A stretch of 50,449 nt of DNA from Paenibacillus sp. N3.4 (GCF_008017805.1 NZ_VRTT01000054.1:1-50449), one strand, 5' to 3'; numbered from the stretch's first letter, positions 23,768 to 32,354 are shown. Numbers and translations: made by a program. Notes: generated by a model from the letters alone, not told the origin.

Positions 23768-25675
23768 ATGCAATTCGCATCATTAAGCGGGCTTTGGTTT
23801 TCTTTAGCCATCCCTTTTATTGTGCTTCTCTATTTATTGAAACGTCGTTATATCGATAAAGAAGTATCCAGCCATTTGCTCTGGCGGCGAGTTCTTCGGG
23901 AGCAGGAGGCTAACCGACCCTGGCAGCGGCTGCGGCAGCAATTGCTCCTTTGGATTCAACTGCTTGCGGCTGTTTTATTTATTCTCGCTCTGATGCAGCC
24001 TTTTGTTTGGGGGAAACATGCCGCAAAATCTCATGTGTTTTTTGTGATTGATGCCTCCGCAAGCATGCAGACAACTGCCGATTATGGCACTCGGATGGAC
24101 GAAGCGAAGCAAGATATACTTGCTTATGCGCGTAAGGAAGCGCCAAGCAGCACCTACTCACTATTGGTCATGAAGGACCAGCCAGAGCTTCTTTTGCAGC
24201 AGGAGCCAAATTTATCTGCGCTGCAAGCGGCATTAGATAAGCTGTCTCCTTTTTATGGAAAGACGAAGGTCCAGGAAGCATTGTCTTTAGCGGCTGTATT
24301 AACAAGGAATGAATCCCAGACCGAAGTACGGTTATACAGCGATACGCAGTGGTCAGAACATCTGGAAGGAATTGATTTTTCTGTTCCTGTAAGCCTCAAT
24401 TTGCCTCAAGAGTCAGCTCCGGCGATGAATGTCAGTATCAGCCAATTTGGAGTTAAAGTCGTTAAAAATGAGGCGAAGTACCAGGCAGTAGCTGTGTTGA
24501 AAAATTGGGGTTCTTCTCAGATTTCCATACAAACAAGCCTTTATGGAGATGCGCAGCTCATTCATACGGACTCCATACAATTAGCGGCAGGTGAGCAAAA
24601 GTCGATCTATATAGATCAATTAGCTCATGCGGATGTATATAAAATGCATATCGAGGAAAAGGATGCATTGGAAGCCGACAATACAGCGTACGCATTCCCG
24701 GAAGGCAGCGCACAGCGAAAAGTAGCTTATGTAGGGGATGGTAATCTTTTTCTGGAAAAAGCGCTGATTTTGGCTAAAACAGAAGTGCTGAATATTCAAA
24801 AAAGCCCAGATGGCACTTATCCTGTACCACTGGGACAGAGACCTGATCTTCTTATCCTAGATGGCGTGAATGAAGCTTTCTTACAAACAGTACAGTGGCG
24901 AAAGCTTGCGACTTCAACACCAATTTGGAGAATTGCTGCTTCATCGAAGACATCCTCATCGGATCGTAAAGAAGCAGAGGTTACTCCTTTCACGATAGCG
25001 GATCATCCCGTCACTCGGTATGTTCGTTTGCTGGATGCGACTGTTGCACAGGTGAAAACTCGGCCTATGGAGCCATGGGAAAAGCCGATTGTTTCGTCGG
25101 GAACGCTGCCGCTCCTTATGGCAGGGGATGAAAACGGGATGCCGCGACTAACCTTTGCTTTCTCGCTTCAGGATTCTGATCTGGCCCTGCGTTCTGAATT
25201 TCCGATTTTAGTTCAAAATGCCGTGGGCTGGTTGACCGAACATAAAGGCGGCAACTTAGGTCGTTTCACAGCCGGAGAAAGAAAAGAGATCGCGTTCCAT
25301 CCGGAAGCCAGCAAGGCTGTTTGGCAAACGGATATCGAGGGTGTCAGCGAGCAACAGGTTGAGCACACTGGAAGCTTACTAGCGAATTTGCAGACAGCGC
25401 CAGCACGTCCTGGTCTCTATCAGTTGAAGGAGTACAATGCAAATGGCCTTCTGCTGCAGTCACGCTGGCTTGAGGTCGTGATGGATGGTCGGGAGTCTAA
25501 TGTGAATGCGAAAATGGCCGGTAAATTAACTTTTATTAAAAGTGTTTTATCGCATGAAGAAAGCAGTCTTGATGGACAACAAAGTCATATTTCGTTGATT
25601 CCTTGGATCATCGTCATTCTGCTCTTGGTCATTTTGCTGGAATGGGAGGTGTATCGACGTGGGCATGCAGTTTGA
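23768..25675 (+). CDS. BatA-type membrane protein with vWA domain
   Basis: The N-terminus matches the BatA/aerotolerance membrane domain: a helix at about 8-25 (FSLAIPFIVLLYLLKRRY), a basic loop ending in WQRLRQQLLLWIQLL and a second helix at about 60-78. A vWA domain follows with the MIDAS motif FVIDASASMQ at about 92-101. Further on are a beta-sandwich region, a Rossmann-like segment with RPDLLILDG near 355, and a C-terminal anchor (IIVILLLVILLEWEVYRRG). The bulk between helix 2 and the last helix would be outside the cell. The start ATG has AAAGGTGAG upstream, and the 3' end overlaps the next gene by 17 bases. It is a probable client or partner of MoxR/DUF58. Confidence 0.85.
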   Translation: MQFASLSGLWFSLAIPFIVLLYLLKRRYIDKEVSSHLLWRRVLREQEANRPWQRLRQQLLLWIQLLAAVLFILALMQPFVWGKHAAKSHVFFVIDASASMQTTADYGTRMDEAKQDILAYARKEAPSSTYSLLVMKDQPELLLQQEPNLSALQAALDKLSPFYGKTKVQEALSLAAVLTRNESQTEVRLYSDTQWSEHLEGIDFSVPVSLNLPQESAPAMNVSISQFGVKVVKNEAKYQAVAVLKNWGSSQISIQTSLYGDAQLIHTDSIQLAAGEQKSIYIDQLAHADVYKMHIEEKDALEADNTAYAFPEGSAQRKVAYVGDGNLFLEKALILAKTEVLNIQKSPDGTYPVPLGQRPDLLILDGVNEAFLQTVQWRKLATSTPIWRIAASSKTSSSDRKEAEVTPFTIADHPVTRYVRLLDATVAQVKTRPMEPWEKPIVSSGTLPLLMAGDENGMPRLTFAFSLQDSDLALRSEFPILVQNAVGWLTEHKGGNLGRFTAGERKEIAFHPEASKAVWQTDIEGVSEQQVEHTGSLLANLQTAPARPGLYQLKEYNANGLLLQSRWLEVVMDGRESNVNAKMAGKLTFIKSVLSHEESSLDGQQSHISLIPWIIVILLLVILLEWEVYRRGHAV

Positions 25676-28499
25676 TCATCCATCCGTTTTGTGGGTTTTG
25701 CTCTTGTTTCCCTTTTACATCTGGTGGATGTGGAGCACATTGTATCGTCTCCAAAGTGGACGTAAGCAATGGGCTGTTGCTTTTCGCAGTACAGCGCTCA
25801 TTTTACTCGTGCTTTCTTTAGCCGGCACACAATGGTTTACACAGCTCCATCGTAAAAGCGTTGTTTTCGCGGTAGATCGTTCAGATAGTGTCAAGCAGGA
25901 TATGAAGGAAGCTGAGTGGGTTCGTGATGCAGTAAAAGGACGCTCCACGGATCAAGATGAAGCGGGTGTCGTCTCCATGGGGCTCAAAGCTTCTATTGAA
26001 AAGCCGCTGGATACCAGGATAATGGACGGATTTCAATTTAACTCACAATTGAATCCGCTTTTCTCCGATGTGGCATCGGGTTTGCAGCTTGCATCCAGTC
26101 TTTTACCGCAGGGGAATTCAGGGCGGATCGTATTAATGTCCGATGGCGAGGAAAATGTAGGGGATTTGATGCGGCAGGGAATGTTATTGCGTGATCGTGG
26201 TGTGAAGGTGGATGTAGTACCCATTCCTGCCAAAGAACGCAAAGACGCCGCAGTGGAAGCATTAAGGGTTCCGGAGCACTTATACCAAGCGGAAGCCTAC
26301 ACCATTGAAGTTGTCATTCGTTCTACAGCTGCGGGACCAGCACAACTGCGGATATTTGAAGATAACCGGGAACTAACGGCACAGACGGTTACGCTAAATA
26401 AAGGCGAGAATCGCTTTGCCATTCAGTCGCTTGCCAAAGAATCCGGCTTTCATAAGTACAGAGCCGAAATTTTTTTGGAAGGCGATGAGCAATCGGCCAA
26501 TAATATGGATTACGCTTTCAGTAAAGTGCAAGGTCCTCCGAAAGTACTTATCGTAGAAGGAAAAGCAGGTATTTCCAAAAACGTTGAGGCGGCTCTCGAA
26601 TCCGCGCTCATTCCCTATGACACGATAGCTCCGGAGATGCTCTCCAATGATTTTGTTAACTATACCCGTTATGAGAGCATCGTAGTGAATAATGTGGCAG
26701 CAACGCAGATGCCACAAAGGAAAATGGAAATGATTGAACAGGCGGTTCGGGATTATCGTGTAGGACTTGTCATGTTGGGCGGCGAGGACAGCTATGGTCT
26801 GGGCGGTTATTTCAAAACGCCGATTGAACGTGCGCTTCCTGTATACATGGATTTGCGCGGCAAACGGGAAATTCCTTCTCTGGGCATTGTGCTCGTGATA
26901 GATAAATCAGGCAGCATGGCGGGAGACAAAATGAAGCTGGCGCAGGAAGCCGCGTCTCGGACGGTGGATTTGTTGCGAGATAAGGATACCTTGGGCGTAC
27001 TCGGTTTTGATAGTTCCCCCCATTGGTATGTGGAACCTCAAAAACTGGCTGACAAATCGGGGATTATCAACAAGATTAATGCCATTCCGGCTGATGGTGG
27101 AACGGAGATCTATACCGCAGTTGAGGAAGCTTACAACAGACTCGCAAAAGTAGATGCCCAGCGCAAGCATATCATTTTATTAACGGACGGTCAGTCAGCA
27201 ACGAATCAGAGTTACGAAGCTCTGACCGCCGAGATGCAAAAGGAACATATGACCATGTCCACCGTGGCTATCGGTACGGATGCAGATCAGGTTCTGCTGA
27301 AACAGCTCGCGGAATTCGCGAAGGGGAGGTATTATGCAGCGGTTGATCAAACGACGATACCGGCTATTTTCAGTCGGGAAGCTGTTTTGATTTCGCGTAC
27401 CTATGTGGTTAATCAGCCTTTTGTTCCTCTTTTAAAAGGAGGCACTGATTGGCAGGGCATATTGGGACAAGGCCTTCCGACTTTGAATGGATATATTGCT
27501 ACAACGCCGAAGGAAGCGGCTGAAGTCATCCTTACGAGTCCAGAACCGGATCCGATTCTGGCCAGATGGCAGTATGGAGCAGGGCGTTCTGTAGCTTGGA
27601 CTAGCGATGTGACCGGCGCATGGTCATCCCAATGGGTAGCATGGCCTTCGTTTTCACAAGTGATCACCCAAATGATCAAATGGACATTTCCGCAATTTCA
27701 GTCTTCTCCGCTGGAACTGAGTGGGCATTTAGCCGGCAATGAATTGATGCTGGAAGCGAAAAACGGCAGCTTGGATGGCGGGGGTGAAGCTCAGCCATAT
27801 GAGCTTCGAGCGATTGTGACAGATGAGGATTTGGGCAAACAAGACGTCAGTTTCACAGCAACAGCACCAGGCGAATATACAGCACAGTTATCTGTGGATA
27901 AGTCTGGCGTCTATATGGCTAGGACCGAATGGGTTGCGCCGGAGAGTGAAGCGAGTAAGGAGGAACGCGTCATTGGCAGCTCGACATCCGGTTTCGTTAT
28001 TCCATATTCCCCGGAATATCGGATCACGGATGGACAAGGCCTCAGCAAGCTAAAGCAGCTTGCTGAGCTCACGGGCGGCCGGATGCTATCTCTGGAGCAT
28101 CCGGAAGAGGTTTATGCCTTCGCTTCCGCTGCGCAGAAGCGATTGACCCCCATCAGCAGGTATCTGCTGATGGCTGCACTCGCGCTGCTGCTGATGGATA
28201 TCGCAGTGCGGCGTGTTGCCTTGACGACCGGCCTGTGGGCGCGGTCGGTCGGGGCTTTGCGGCGGGCTGCCTCGGCAGTCCCGCCTCAGCAGGCGGAGAC
28301 GCCGCTGGCGCGTCTCCGCGAGCGCAAGCAGCTTGCGGAGCATAAGCTGCAGCGCAAGGCTGAGCGGCGACCGCAGGCGGCGCTCAGCCCGTACCCGCGG
28401 CCGCAGATGCGCTGCAGCGGCCAAAGGCCGAGCAGCCGGCGCGCAGCGCGGCTGCCTCGCCACCTCCGGCTGCCGCGCAGACGCCGCCGGATGCAATGA
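25659..28499 (+). CDS. Large membrane protein with two vWA domains and an amidotransferase-like domain (3' frameshift)
   Basis: Two N-terminal helices (about 8-24 and 40-57) are followed by a vWA domain with AVDRSDSV (about 71) and LMSDGEEN (about 158). A GATase-like domain covers about 290-400 (PKVLIVEG, GLVMLGGEDSYGLGGY). A second, canonical vWA domain has VIDKSGSM (about 417), GGTEIYTA and LLTDGQS. A beta-rich region and a helix near 830 (YLLMAALALLLMDIAV) then lead to a basic cytosolic tail. Past about residue 900 the frame becomes arginine-rich and implausible. A shift after 28363 gives ATAGGAQPVPAAADALQRP and ends MSRLLEAKRRIRK at TAG 28535-28537, which looks like the true tail. The likely real gene is 25659-28537. 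Confidence 0.85.
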   Translation: MGMQFDHPSVLWVLLLFPFYIWWMWSTLYRLQSGRKQWAVAFRSTALILLVLSLAGTQWFTQLHRKSVVFAVDRSDSVKQDMKEAEWVRDAVKGRSTDQDEAGVVSMGLKASIEKPLDTRIMDGFQFNSQLNPLFSDVASGLQLASSLLPQGNSGRIVLMSDGEENVGDLMRQGMLLRDRGVKVDVVPIPAKERKDAAVEALRVPEHLYQAEAYTIEVVIRSTAAGPAQLRIFEDNRELTAQTVTLNKGENRFAIQSLAKESGFHKYRAEIFLEGDEQSANNMDYAFSKVQGPPKVLIVEGKAGISKNVEAALESALIPYDTIAPEMLSNDFVNYTRYESIVVNNVAATQMPQRKMEMIEQAVRDYRVGLVMLGGEDSYGLGGYFKTPIERALPVYMDLRGKREIPSLGIVLVIDKSGSMAGDKMKLAQEAASRTVDLLRDKDTLGVLGFDSSPHWYVEPQKLADKSGIINKINAIPADGGTEIYTAVEEAYNRLAKVDAQRKHIILLTDGQSATNQSYEALTAEMQKEHMTMSTVAIGTDADQVLLKQLAEFAKGRYYAAVDQTTIPAIFSREAVLISRTYVVNQPFVPLLKGGTDWQGILGQGLPTLNGYIATTPKEAAEVILTSPEPDPILARWQYGAGRSVAWTSDVTGAWSSQWVAWPSFSQVITQMIKWTFPQFQSSPLELSGHLAGNELMLEAKNGSLDGGGEAQPYELRAIVTDEDLGKQDVSFTATAPGEYTAQLSVDKSGVYMARTEWVAPESEASKEERVIGSSTSGFVIPYSPEYRITDGQGLSKLKQLAELTGGRMLSLEHPEEVYAFASAAQKRLTPISRYLLMAALALLLMDIAVRRVALTTGLWARSVGALRRAASAVPPQQAETPLARLRERKQLAEHKLQRKAERRPQAALSPYPRPQMRCSGQRPSSRRAARLPRHLRLPRRRRRMQ

Positions 28500-28640
28500 G
28501 CCGTTTGTTGGAAGCCAAACGGAGAATCCGCAAATAGCGCAGCTATATGATCTAGTATTTTTAGAACAGTTGCGATACACTATTTGTAGAAGGTTGTCGA
28601 AGAGGACACCTTATTCCAGATTGAATTAGGGGGGGTTCGT

Positions 28641-29123
28641 TTGGCTAGAAATAGCTACTCCATCGGTATCCTATTGATTGGTTTGGCCGTTGTTTTACTA
28701 CTTGGGAAATTAGGCTTTTTCCATCTTGTTCTTTCCTTTTTTTGGCCGCTATTTGTGCTCGTACCCGGGCTGCTGTTCCAGTTTCTGTTTTTCAATCGAA
28801 CGCTGCCGTCAGGCGTATTGGTGCCAGGTGGTATTTTAACCACGTATGGGCTGATGTTCTTTTTCTGCAATGTGTTTGGCTGGCATGCCATGAGCTATTT
28901 ATGGCCGGGCTTTATACTGGGTGTGGCAATCGGTTTATATGAACTTTATCTATTCGATCGTGCCGGAGACCCTGGGGTTCGAATCGCAGCAATGGTATTA
29001 GGCATTGTTTCTCTGGCTTTGTTTGGGTTAACTCTATTGCTGAAATTGGGTATTTATATCATCGCTTTACTGCTCATACTTGCTGGTATTATATTGATTT
29101 ACCGCAGGCGAAATATTTGGTAA
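28641..29123 (+). CDS. Small polytopic membrane protein (LiaF/DUF5668-like)
   Basis: A hydrophobic protein of 160 residues with about five helices, starting LARNSYSIGILLIGLAVVLLLGKLGF. This N-terminal layout, a helix pair with a short turn followed by FWPLFVLVPGLLF, resembles LiaI/LiaF-type and DUF5668 membrane domains found in envelope-stress proteins, but the match is loose. It starts with TTG preceded by AGGGGGGG. It lies 103 bases after the corrected end of the vWA gene and could share its transcript or be separate. A promoter for typA begins 47 bases after its stop. Function unknown. Confidence 0.75.
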   Translation: MARNSYSIGILLIGLAVVLLLGKLGFFHLVLSFFWPLFVLVPGLLFQFLFFNRTLPSGVLVPGGILTTYGLMFFFCNVFGWHAMSYLWPGFILGVAIGLYELYLFDRAGDPGVRIAAMVLGIVSLALFGLTLLLKLGIYIIALLLILAGIILIYRRRNIW

Positions 29124-29169
29124 GTAAAGACAGTCATATGTAAAAGTTTTATGTTGATTCGGTTTTATC

Positions 29170-29198
29170 TTGCATAATGTCGAGAAACTGCGTATAAT
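29170..29198 (+). promoter_or_regulatory. Promoter of typA
   Basis: TTGCAT (29170-29175), a 17-base spacer and a perfect TATAAT (29193-29198). Predicted start near 29205, giving a leader of about 80 bases. Confidence 0.85.
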
Positions 29199-29210
29199 AA
29201 GTGTAAATGT

Positions 29211-29243
29211 CAAGCGTCGGCGCTTTTGTCCGACGCTTGTTTT
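29211..29243 (+). promoter_or_regulatory. Terminator-like hairpin in the typA leader
   Basis: A perfect 10-base stem, CAAGCGTCGG (29211-29220) with CCGACGCTTG (29230-29239), is followed by TTTT. It starts about six bases after the predicted transcription start and lies before the ribosome site (GAGAGGG, 29271-29277). It may act as an attenuator, protect the 5' end of the mRNA, or end transcription coming from upstream. Confidence 0.65.
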
Positions 29244-29286
29244 ATGAACAGAGACGAAAATTATAGGGTAGAGAGGGTTTGACATC

Positions 29287-31128
29287 ATGCACGCAAGAGA
29301 CAAGATTCGCAATATTGCTATTATCGCGCACGTTGACCATGGCAAAACAACACTCGTAGATAAATTGCTTCAACAATCCGGTACATTCCGCGACAACGAG
29401 GCTGTTCAAGAAAGAGCAATGGATTCCAATGATCTTGAAAGAGAACGTGGGATTACTATTCTCGCAAAGAATACGGCAATTAATTATAAAGATTATTTAA
29501 TCAACATCGTTGACACCCCTGGACATGCTGACTTCGGTGGCGAAGTAGAGCGTATCATGAAGATGGTAGACGGTGTTTTACTTGTTGTAGATGCTTTCGA
29601 AGGTACAATGCCGCAAACCAAGTTCGTTTTGCGTAAAGCGCTTGAGAGCAATCTTTCCCCAGTTGTTGTTGTTAACAAAATTGACCGTCCAAACGCTCGT
29701 CCTCAAGAAGTTGTGGATGAAGTTCTTGACCTGTTCATTGAACTTGGCGCAACTGACGAGCAGCTTGATTTCCACGTCGTCTATGCTTCTGCGCTTCAAG
29801 GTACGTCTAGCCTTGATGCAGAAAAACAAGATGCGAACATGGAAGCTATCTATGAAACCATTGTAAGCCACATTCCGGCTCCTACAGAAGATGTTGATCA
29901 ACCGCTTCAGTTCCTTGTTACATTGATGGATTATAATGAATACCTGGGTCGGATCGGCGTTGGCCGTGTGAACCGTGGTAAAATTCGTCAAGGTCAAACC
30001 GTTGCGGTTATGACGCGTGAAGGCGGAATGAAGCAAGCAAGAATCGATAAATTGTTCGGCTTCACAGGTTTGAAGCGTATTGAGATTGAAGAAGCGGCAG
30101 CAGGCGATATTATTGCGATTGCCGGTATCAAAGATATCAATATCGGTGAAACAGTTGCAGATCCTGCTAATCCGGAAGCATTGCCAGTTCTGAAAATTGA
30201 TGAGCCAACGCTGCAAATGACTTTCGTTGTTAACAACTCGCCATTTGCTGGTCGCGAAGGTAAGTGGGTAACTTCCCGTAAAATTCGTGAGCGTCTGTAC
30301 AAAGAGTTAGAAACAGACGTAAGCTTACGCGTGGAAGATACGGACAGCCCGGATGCATTCGTCGTATCAGGCCGCGGGGAGCTTCACCTTGGTATTTTGA
30401 TTGAAAACATGCGCCGTGAAGGCTTTGAATTACAAGTTTCTAAGCCAGAAGTTATCATTCGTCAAATTGATGGGCAAAAGATGGAGCCTATTGAGCGTTT
30501 GATTATCGATGTCCCAGAAGACAGCATGGGTTCAGTCATGGAAAGCTTGGGTTCCCGTAAAGCTGAGATGGTCAACATGATTAATAACGGCAGCGGTAAC
30601 GTTCGTCTTGAGTTCCTGATTCCTGCACGTGGCTTGATCGGTTACAGAACAAACTTCTTGACGCTAACTCGCGGCTACGGAATTATGAACCATGCGTTTG
30701 ACAGCTATGGTCCATATCAAGGAGCGGGCGTTGGCGGACGTCATGAAGGTGTACTTGTTGCCAGTGAGTCCGGCGTTTCTACGCTTTATGGCATTCTTTC
30801 AGTCGAAGATCGCGGTATTCTGTTCGTTCACCCGCAAACAGAAGTTTACGAAGGTATGGTTGTTGGTGAGCACACACGTGACAATGATATTATCGTTAAC
30901 ATCTGTAAAGAAAAAGCGGTAAACAATATCCGTTCTGCGAACAAAGAAGAAACAGTCAAAATGAAAACACCGCGCATGTACTCTTTAGAGCAAGCTCTAG
31001 AGTATTTGAACGATGATGAATATTGTGAAATTACACCGAAATCGGTTCGTATTCGTAAGAAACTATTGAACAAAAGCGAGCGCGAGCGTGCGGAGAAACA
31101 CCGCAAAACTGCGGAAGCTAACGTTTAA
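29287..31128 (+). CDS. typA: Ribosome-associated GTPase TypA/BipA
   Basis: A translational GTPase of the EF-G/LepA group that binds ribosomes and helps 50S assembly and growth at low temperature. G1 is AHVDHGKTT (residues 14-22), the switch I region holds RERGITI, G3 is DTPGHADF, and G4 is NKID. Domain II (about 205-290), domain III, domain V and the TypA-specific C-terminal domain with the GLIGYRTNFLT segment follow. The length of 613 is standard. The codon use looks like that of a highly expressed gene. It corresponds to ylaG of Bacillus, and the following genes keep the yla order. The upstream hairpin suggests controlled expression. Confidence 0.97.
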   Translation: MHARDKIRNIAIIAHVDHGKTTLVDKLLQQSGTFRDNEAVQERAMDSNDLERERGITILAKNTAINYKDYLINIVDTPGHADFGGEVERIMKMVDGVLLVVDAFEGTMPQTKFVLRKALESNLSPVVVVNKIDRPNARPQEVVDEVLDLFIELGATDEQLDFHVVYASALQGTSSLDAEKQDANMEAIYETIVSHIPAPTEDVDQPLQFLVTLMDYNEYLGRIGVGRVNRGKIRQGQTVAVMTREGGMKQARIDKLFGFTGLKRIEIEEAAAGDIIAIAGIKDINIGETVADPANPEALPVLKIDEPTLQMTFVVNNSPFAGREGKWVTSRKIRERLYKELETDVSLRVEDTDSPDAFVVSGRGELHLGILIENMRREGFELQVSKPEVIIRQIDGQKMEPIERLIIDVPEDSMGSVMESLGSRKAEMVNMINNGSGNVRLEFLIPARGLIGYRTNFLTLTRGYGIMNHAFDSYGPYQGAGVGGRHEGVLVASESGVSTLYGILSVEDRGILFVHPQTEVYEGMVVGEHTRDNDIIVNICKEKAVNNIRSANKEETVKMKTPRMYSLEQALEYLNDDEYCEITPKSVRIRKKLLNKSERERAEKHRKTAEANV

Positions 31129-31147
31129 TTCTAATCGTCTTCGCAAT

Positions 31148-31188
31148 AAGGGAAATGTTGGCCTTCGTGCTGCATTTCCCTTTATTTA
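31148..31188 (+). terminator. Terminator after typA
   Basis: AAGGGAAATG (31148-31157) pairs with CATTTCCCTT (31173-31182), followed by TATTTATTTC. Confidence 0.88.
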
Positions 31189-31244
31189 TTTCTCCATATG
31201 AGGGATAATGGACTTTGACTTAACTTTTGAATGAAATGGAGTGT

Positions 31245-31535
31245 ATGTCGTTGACTGCCTTGAACGAATGGTTTGGTAACCATATCTACATGACTTATTT
31301 GCTGATCTTTGTTTTCATGTCTTATGTGTATAACAAAGTATTCCGTACCCGAAAATTACCGATTCTCAAGACGGCTGTCGTTTATTTGCTTATGGCCCTT
31401 GGTTCGGTCATGCTGCTCGTTTTTCAGGTTGTGGGACTTCCCATTGTTTTATGTTTGGCTGTAGCAATTTCACTGATGTTTCTTGTGCGAATCCGTTATT
31501 TTATTGAGAAAAGAAGCGGTAACAAGCCTACATAA
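31245..31535 (+). CDS. ylaH: YlaH-like membrane protein
   Basis: A protein of about 96 residues with three predicted helices (YMTYLLIFVFMSYVY, AVVYLLMALGSVMLLVF, PIVLCLAVAISLMFLV) and a basic C-terminus. The segment VFRTRKLPILKTAVVYLLMALG and the position right after typA match YlaH of Bacillales. The function is unknown. The start is unclear: TTG 31227, ATG 31245 or TTG 31251 are all in frame; GGAG at 31238-31241 is ideally spaced for 31251 and close for 31245. Confidence 0.8.
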   Translation: MSLTALNEWFGNHIYMTYLLIFVFMSYVYNKVFRTRKLPILKTAVVYLLMALGSVMLLVFQVVGLPIVLCLAVAISLMFLVRIRYFIEKRSGNKPT

Positions 31536-31557
31536 TGGAAGGTTCAAGGAGGGGCAT

Positions 31558-31995
31558 ATGGCACGCTATTGGTTAACTCCCATCATAGACACCACGCCGT
31601 TTACACTTGGGGCCGAGCGTATTGAGTGTGCGCCCTTGTCGGAGCTGGAGGCATTTCGTGAGCTAGCTCATAAAAGCCATCCCAGACTGCTGCCCATGTT
31701 TAAATCCAATCTGCTTCTCAGCGATGATGAAGATGTATGTGGTTCAGAGCTCGCAGAACTTGATTTACTGGACGAGAAGGCCATCGTGTTTAACGGTAAC
31801 CCTTATTATCTATCTCATTGCGCAGAAGCCTTTCTCGATCGTTTGCTAAAGCCGCAACAAGCATCTGAATTTGTTTCATCCATGGATCTGAGCGAATTCA
31901 CTCCTCAGGCTAATGCGCAAGCTTGGAGAAAACAATGGCATCATTGGCTGAAATCCGGTTATGATGTTATTTTACTTAGAGAGGATGGACGTTGA
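31558..31995 (+). CDS. Conserved-looking protein of unknown function
   Basis: A soluble protein of 145 residues with mixed helix and strand, several Trp and an acidic middle (SDDEDVCGSELAELDLLDEK). No motif or family is recognised. The ATG at 31558 with AAGGAGGGG upstream is clearly the start; the longer frame to 31483 overlaps ylaH and has no ribosome site. It probably forms an operon with ylaH (22 bases away) and with the next gene, which overlaps its 3' end by 11 bases. Confidence 0.78.
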   Translation: MARYWLTPIIDTTPFTLGAERIECAPLSELEAFRELAHKSHPRLLPMFKSNLLLSDDEDVCGSELAELDLLDEKAIVFNGNPYYLSHCAEAFLDRLLKPQQASEFVSSMDLSEFTPQANAQAWRKQWHHWLKSGYDVILLREDGR

Positions 31996-32278
31996 TTTGA
32001 AGCTTCAAGACGCCTTTTTCAATTGGCTGCAAATGCATATTGTTCACGAAGCTAGACCCCTAGATGAGGCTGCCTCAGAAACATACGATTTTTTTGCGCT
32101 GATAATACGTGAAGATCATGCCGTTAGTAATTTTCACATTGTCAATGAAGTGGATCTGATGAAGATCAATATAGCCTATGAACAAGAAGGAACAATGAAA
32201 CAGATGAGCTTTGATCGTGAAGCGGCTGAAAAGCTGCTCGATGATATTAATTCCAATCCGATCTACAATAATCAATAA
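31985..32278 (+). CDS. Small protein of unknown function
   Basis: About 97 soluble residues with an N-terminal helix (LKLQDAFFNWLQMHIVHEAR), a central strand-rich part (YDFFALIIREDHAVSNFHIV) and a C-terminal helix. I do not recognise the family. The start is uncertain: the ATG at 31985 directly follows GAGAGG, the upstream ATGs at 31961/31964 lie within the previous gene, and a TTG at 31997 is also possible. The overlap with the previous stop suggests translational coupling. The two unknown proteins may act together. Confidence 0.68.
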   Translation: MDVDLKLQDAFFNWLQMHIVHEARPLDEAASETYDFFALIIREDHAVSNFHIVNEVDLMKINIAYEQEGTMKQMSFDREAAEKLLDDINSNPIYNNQ

Positions 32279-32354
32279 CTGCGCATCCTGCGACATAACT
32301 TTTTTAAATGGACGTACAATAAGGTAATAAGGGTGGAACGCTTGCCACCCGCTA

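Noticed and set aside
28086..28580. Minus-strand frame over the end of the dual-vWA gene
   Set aside because: Covers a GC-rich region with a frame break on the plus strand; the plus-strand continuation ending MSRLLEAKRRIRK explains the coding better.
29578..30216. Minus-strand frame of 212 codons
   Set aside because: Antisense to typA, whose conserved GTPase motifs fix the coding strand; the opposite product is Asn/Phe/Cys-rich with no domain.
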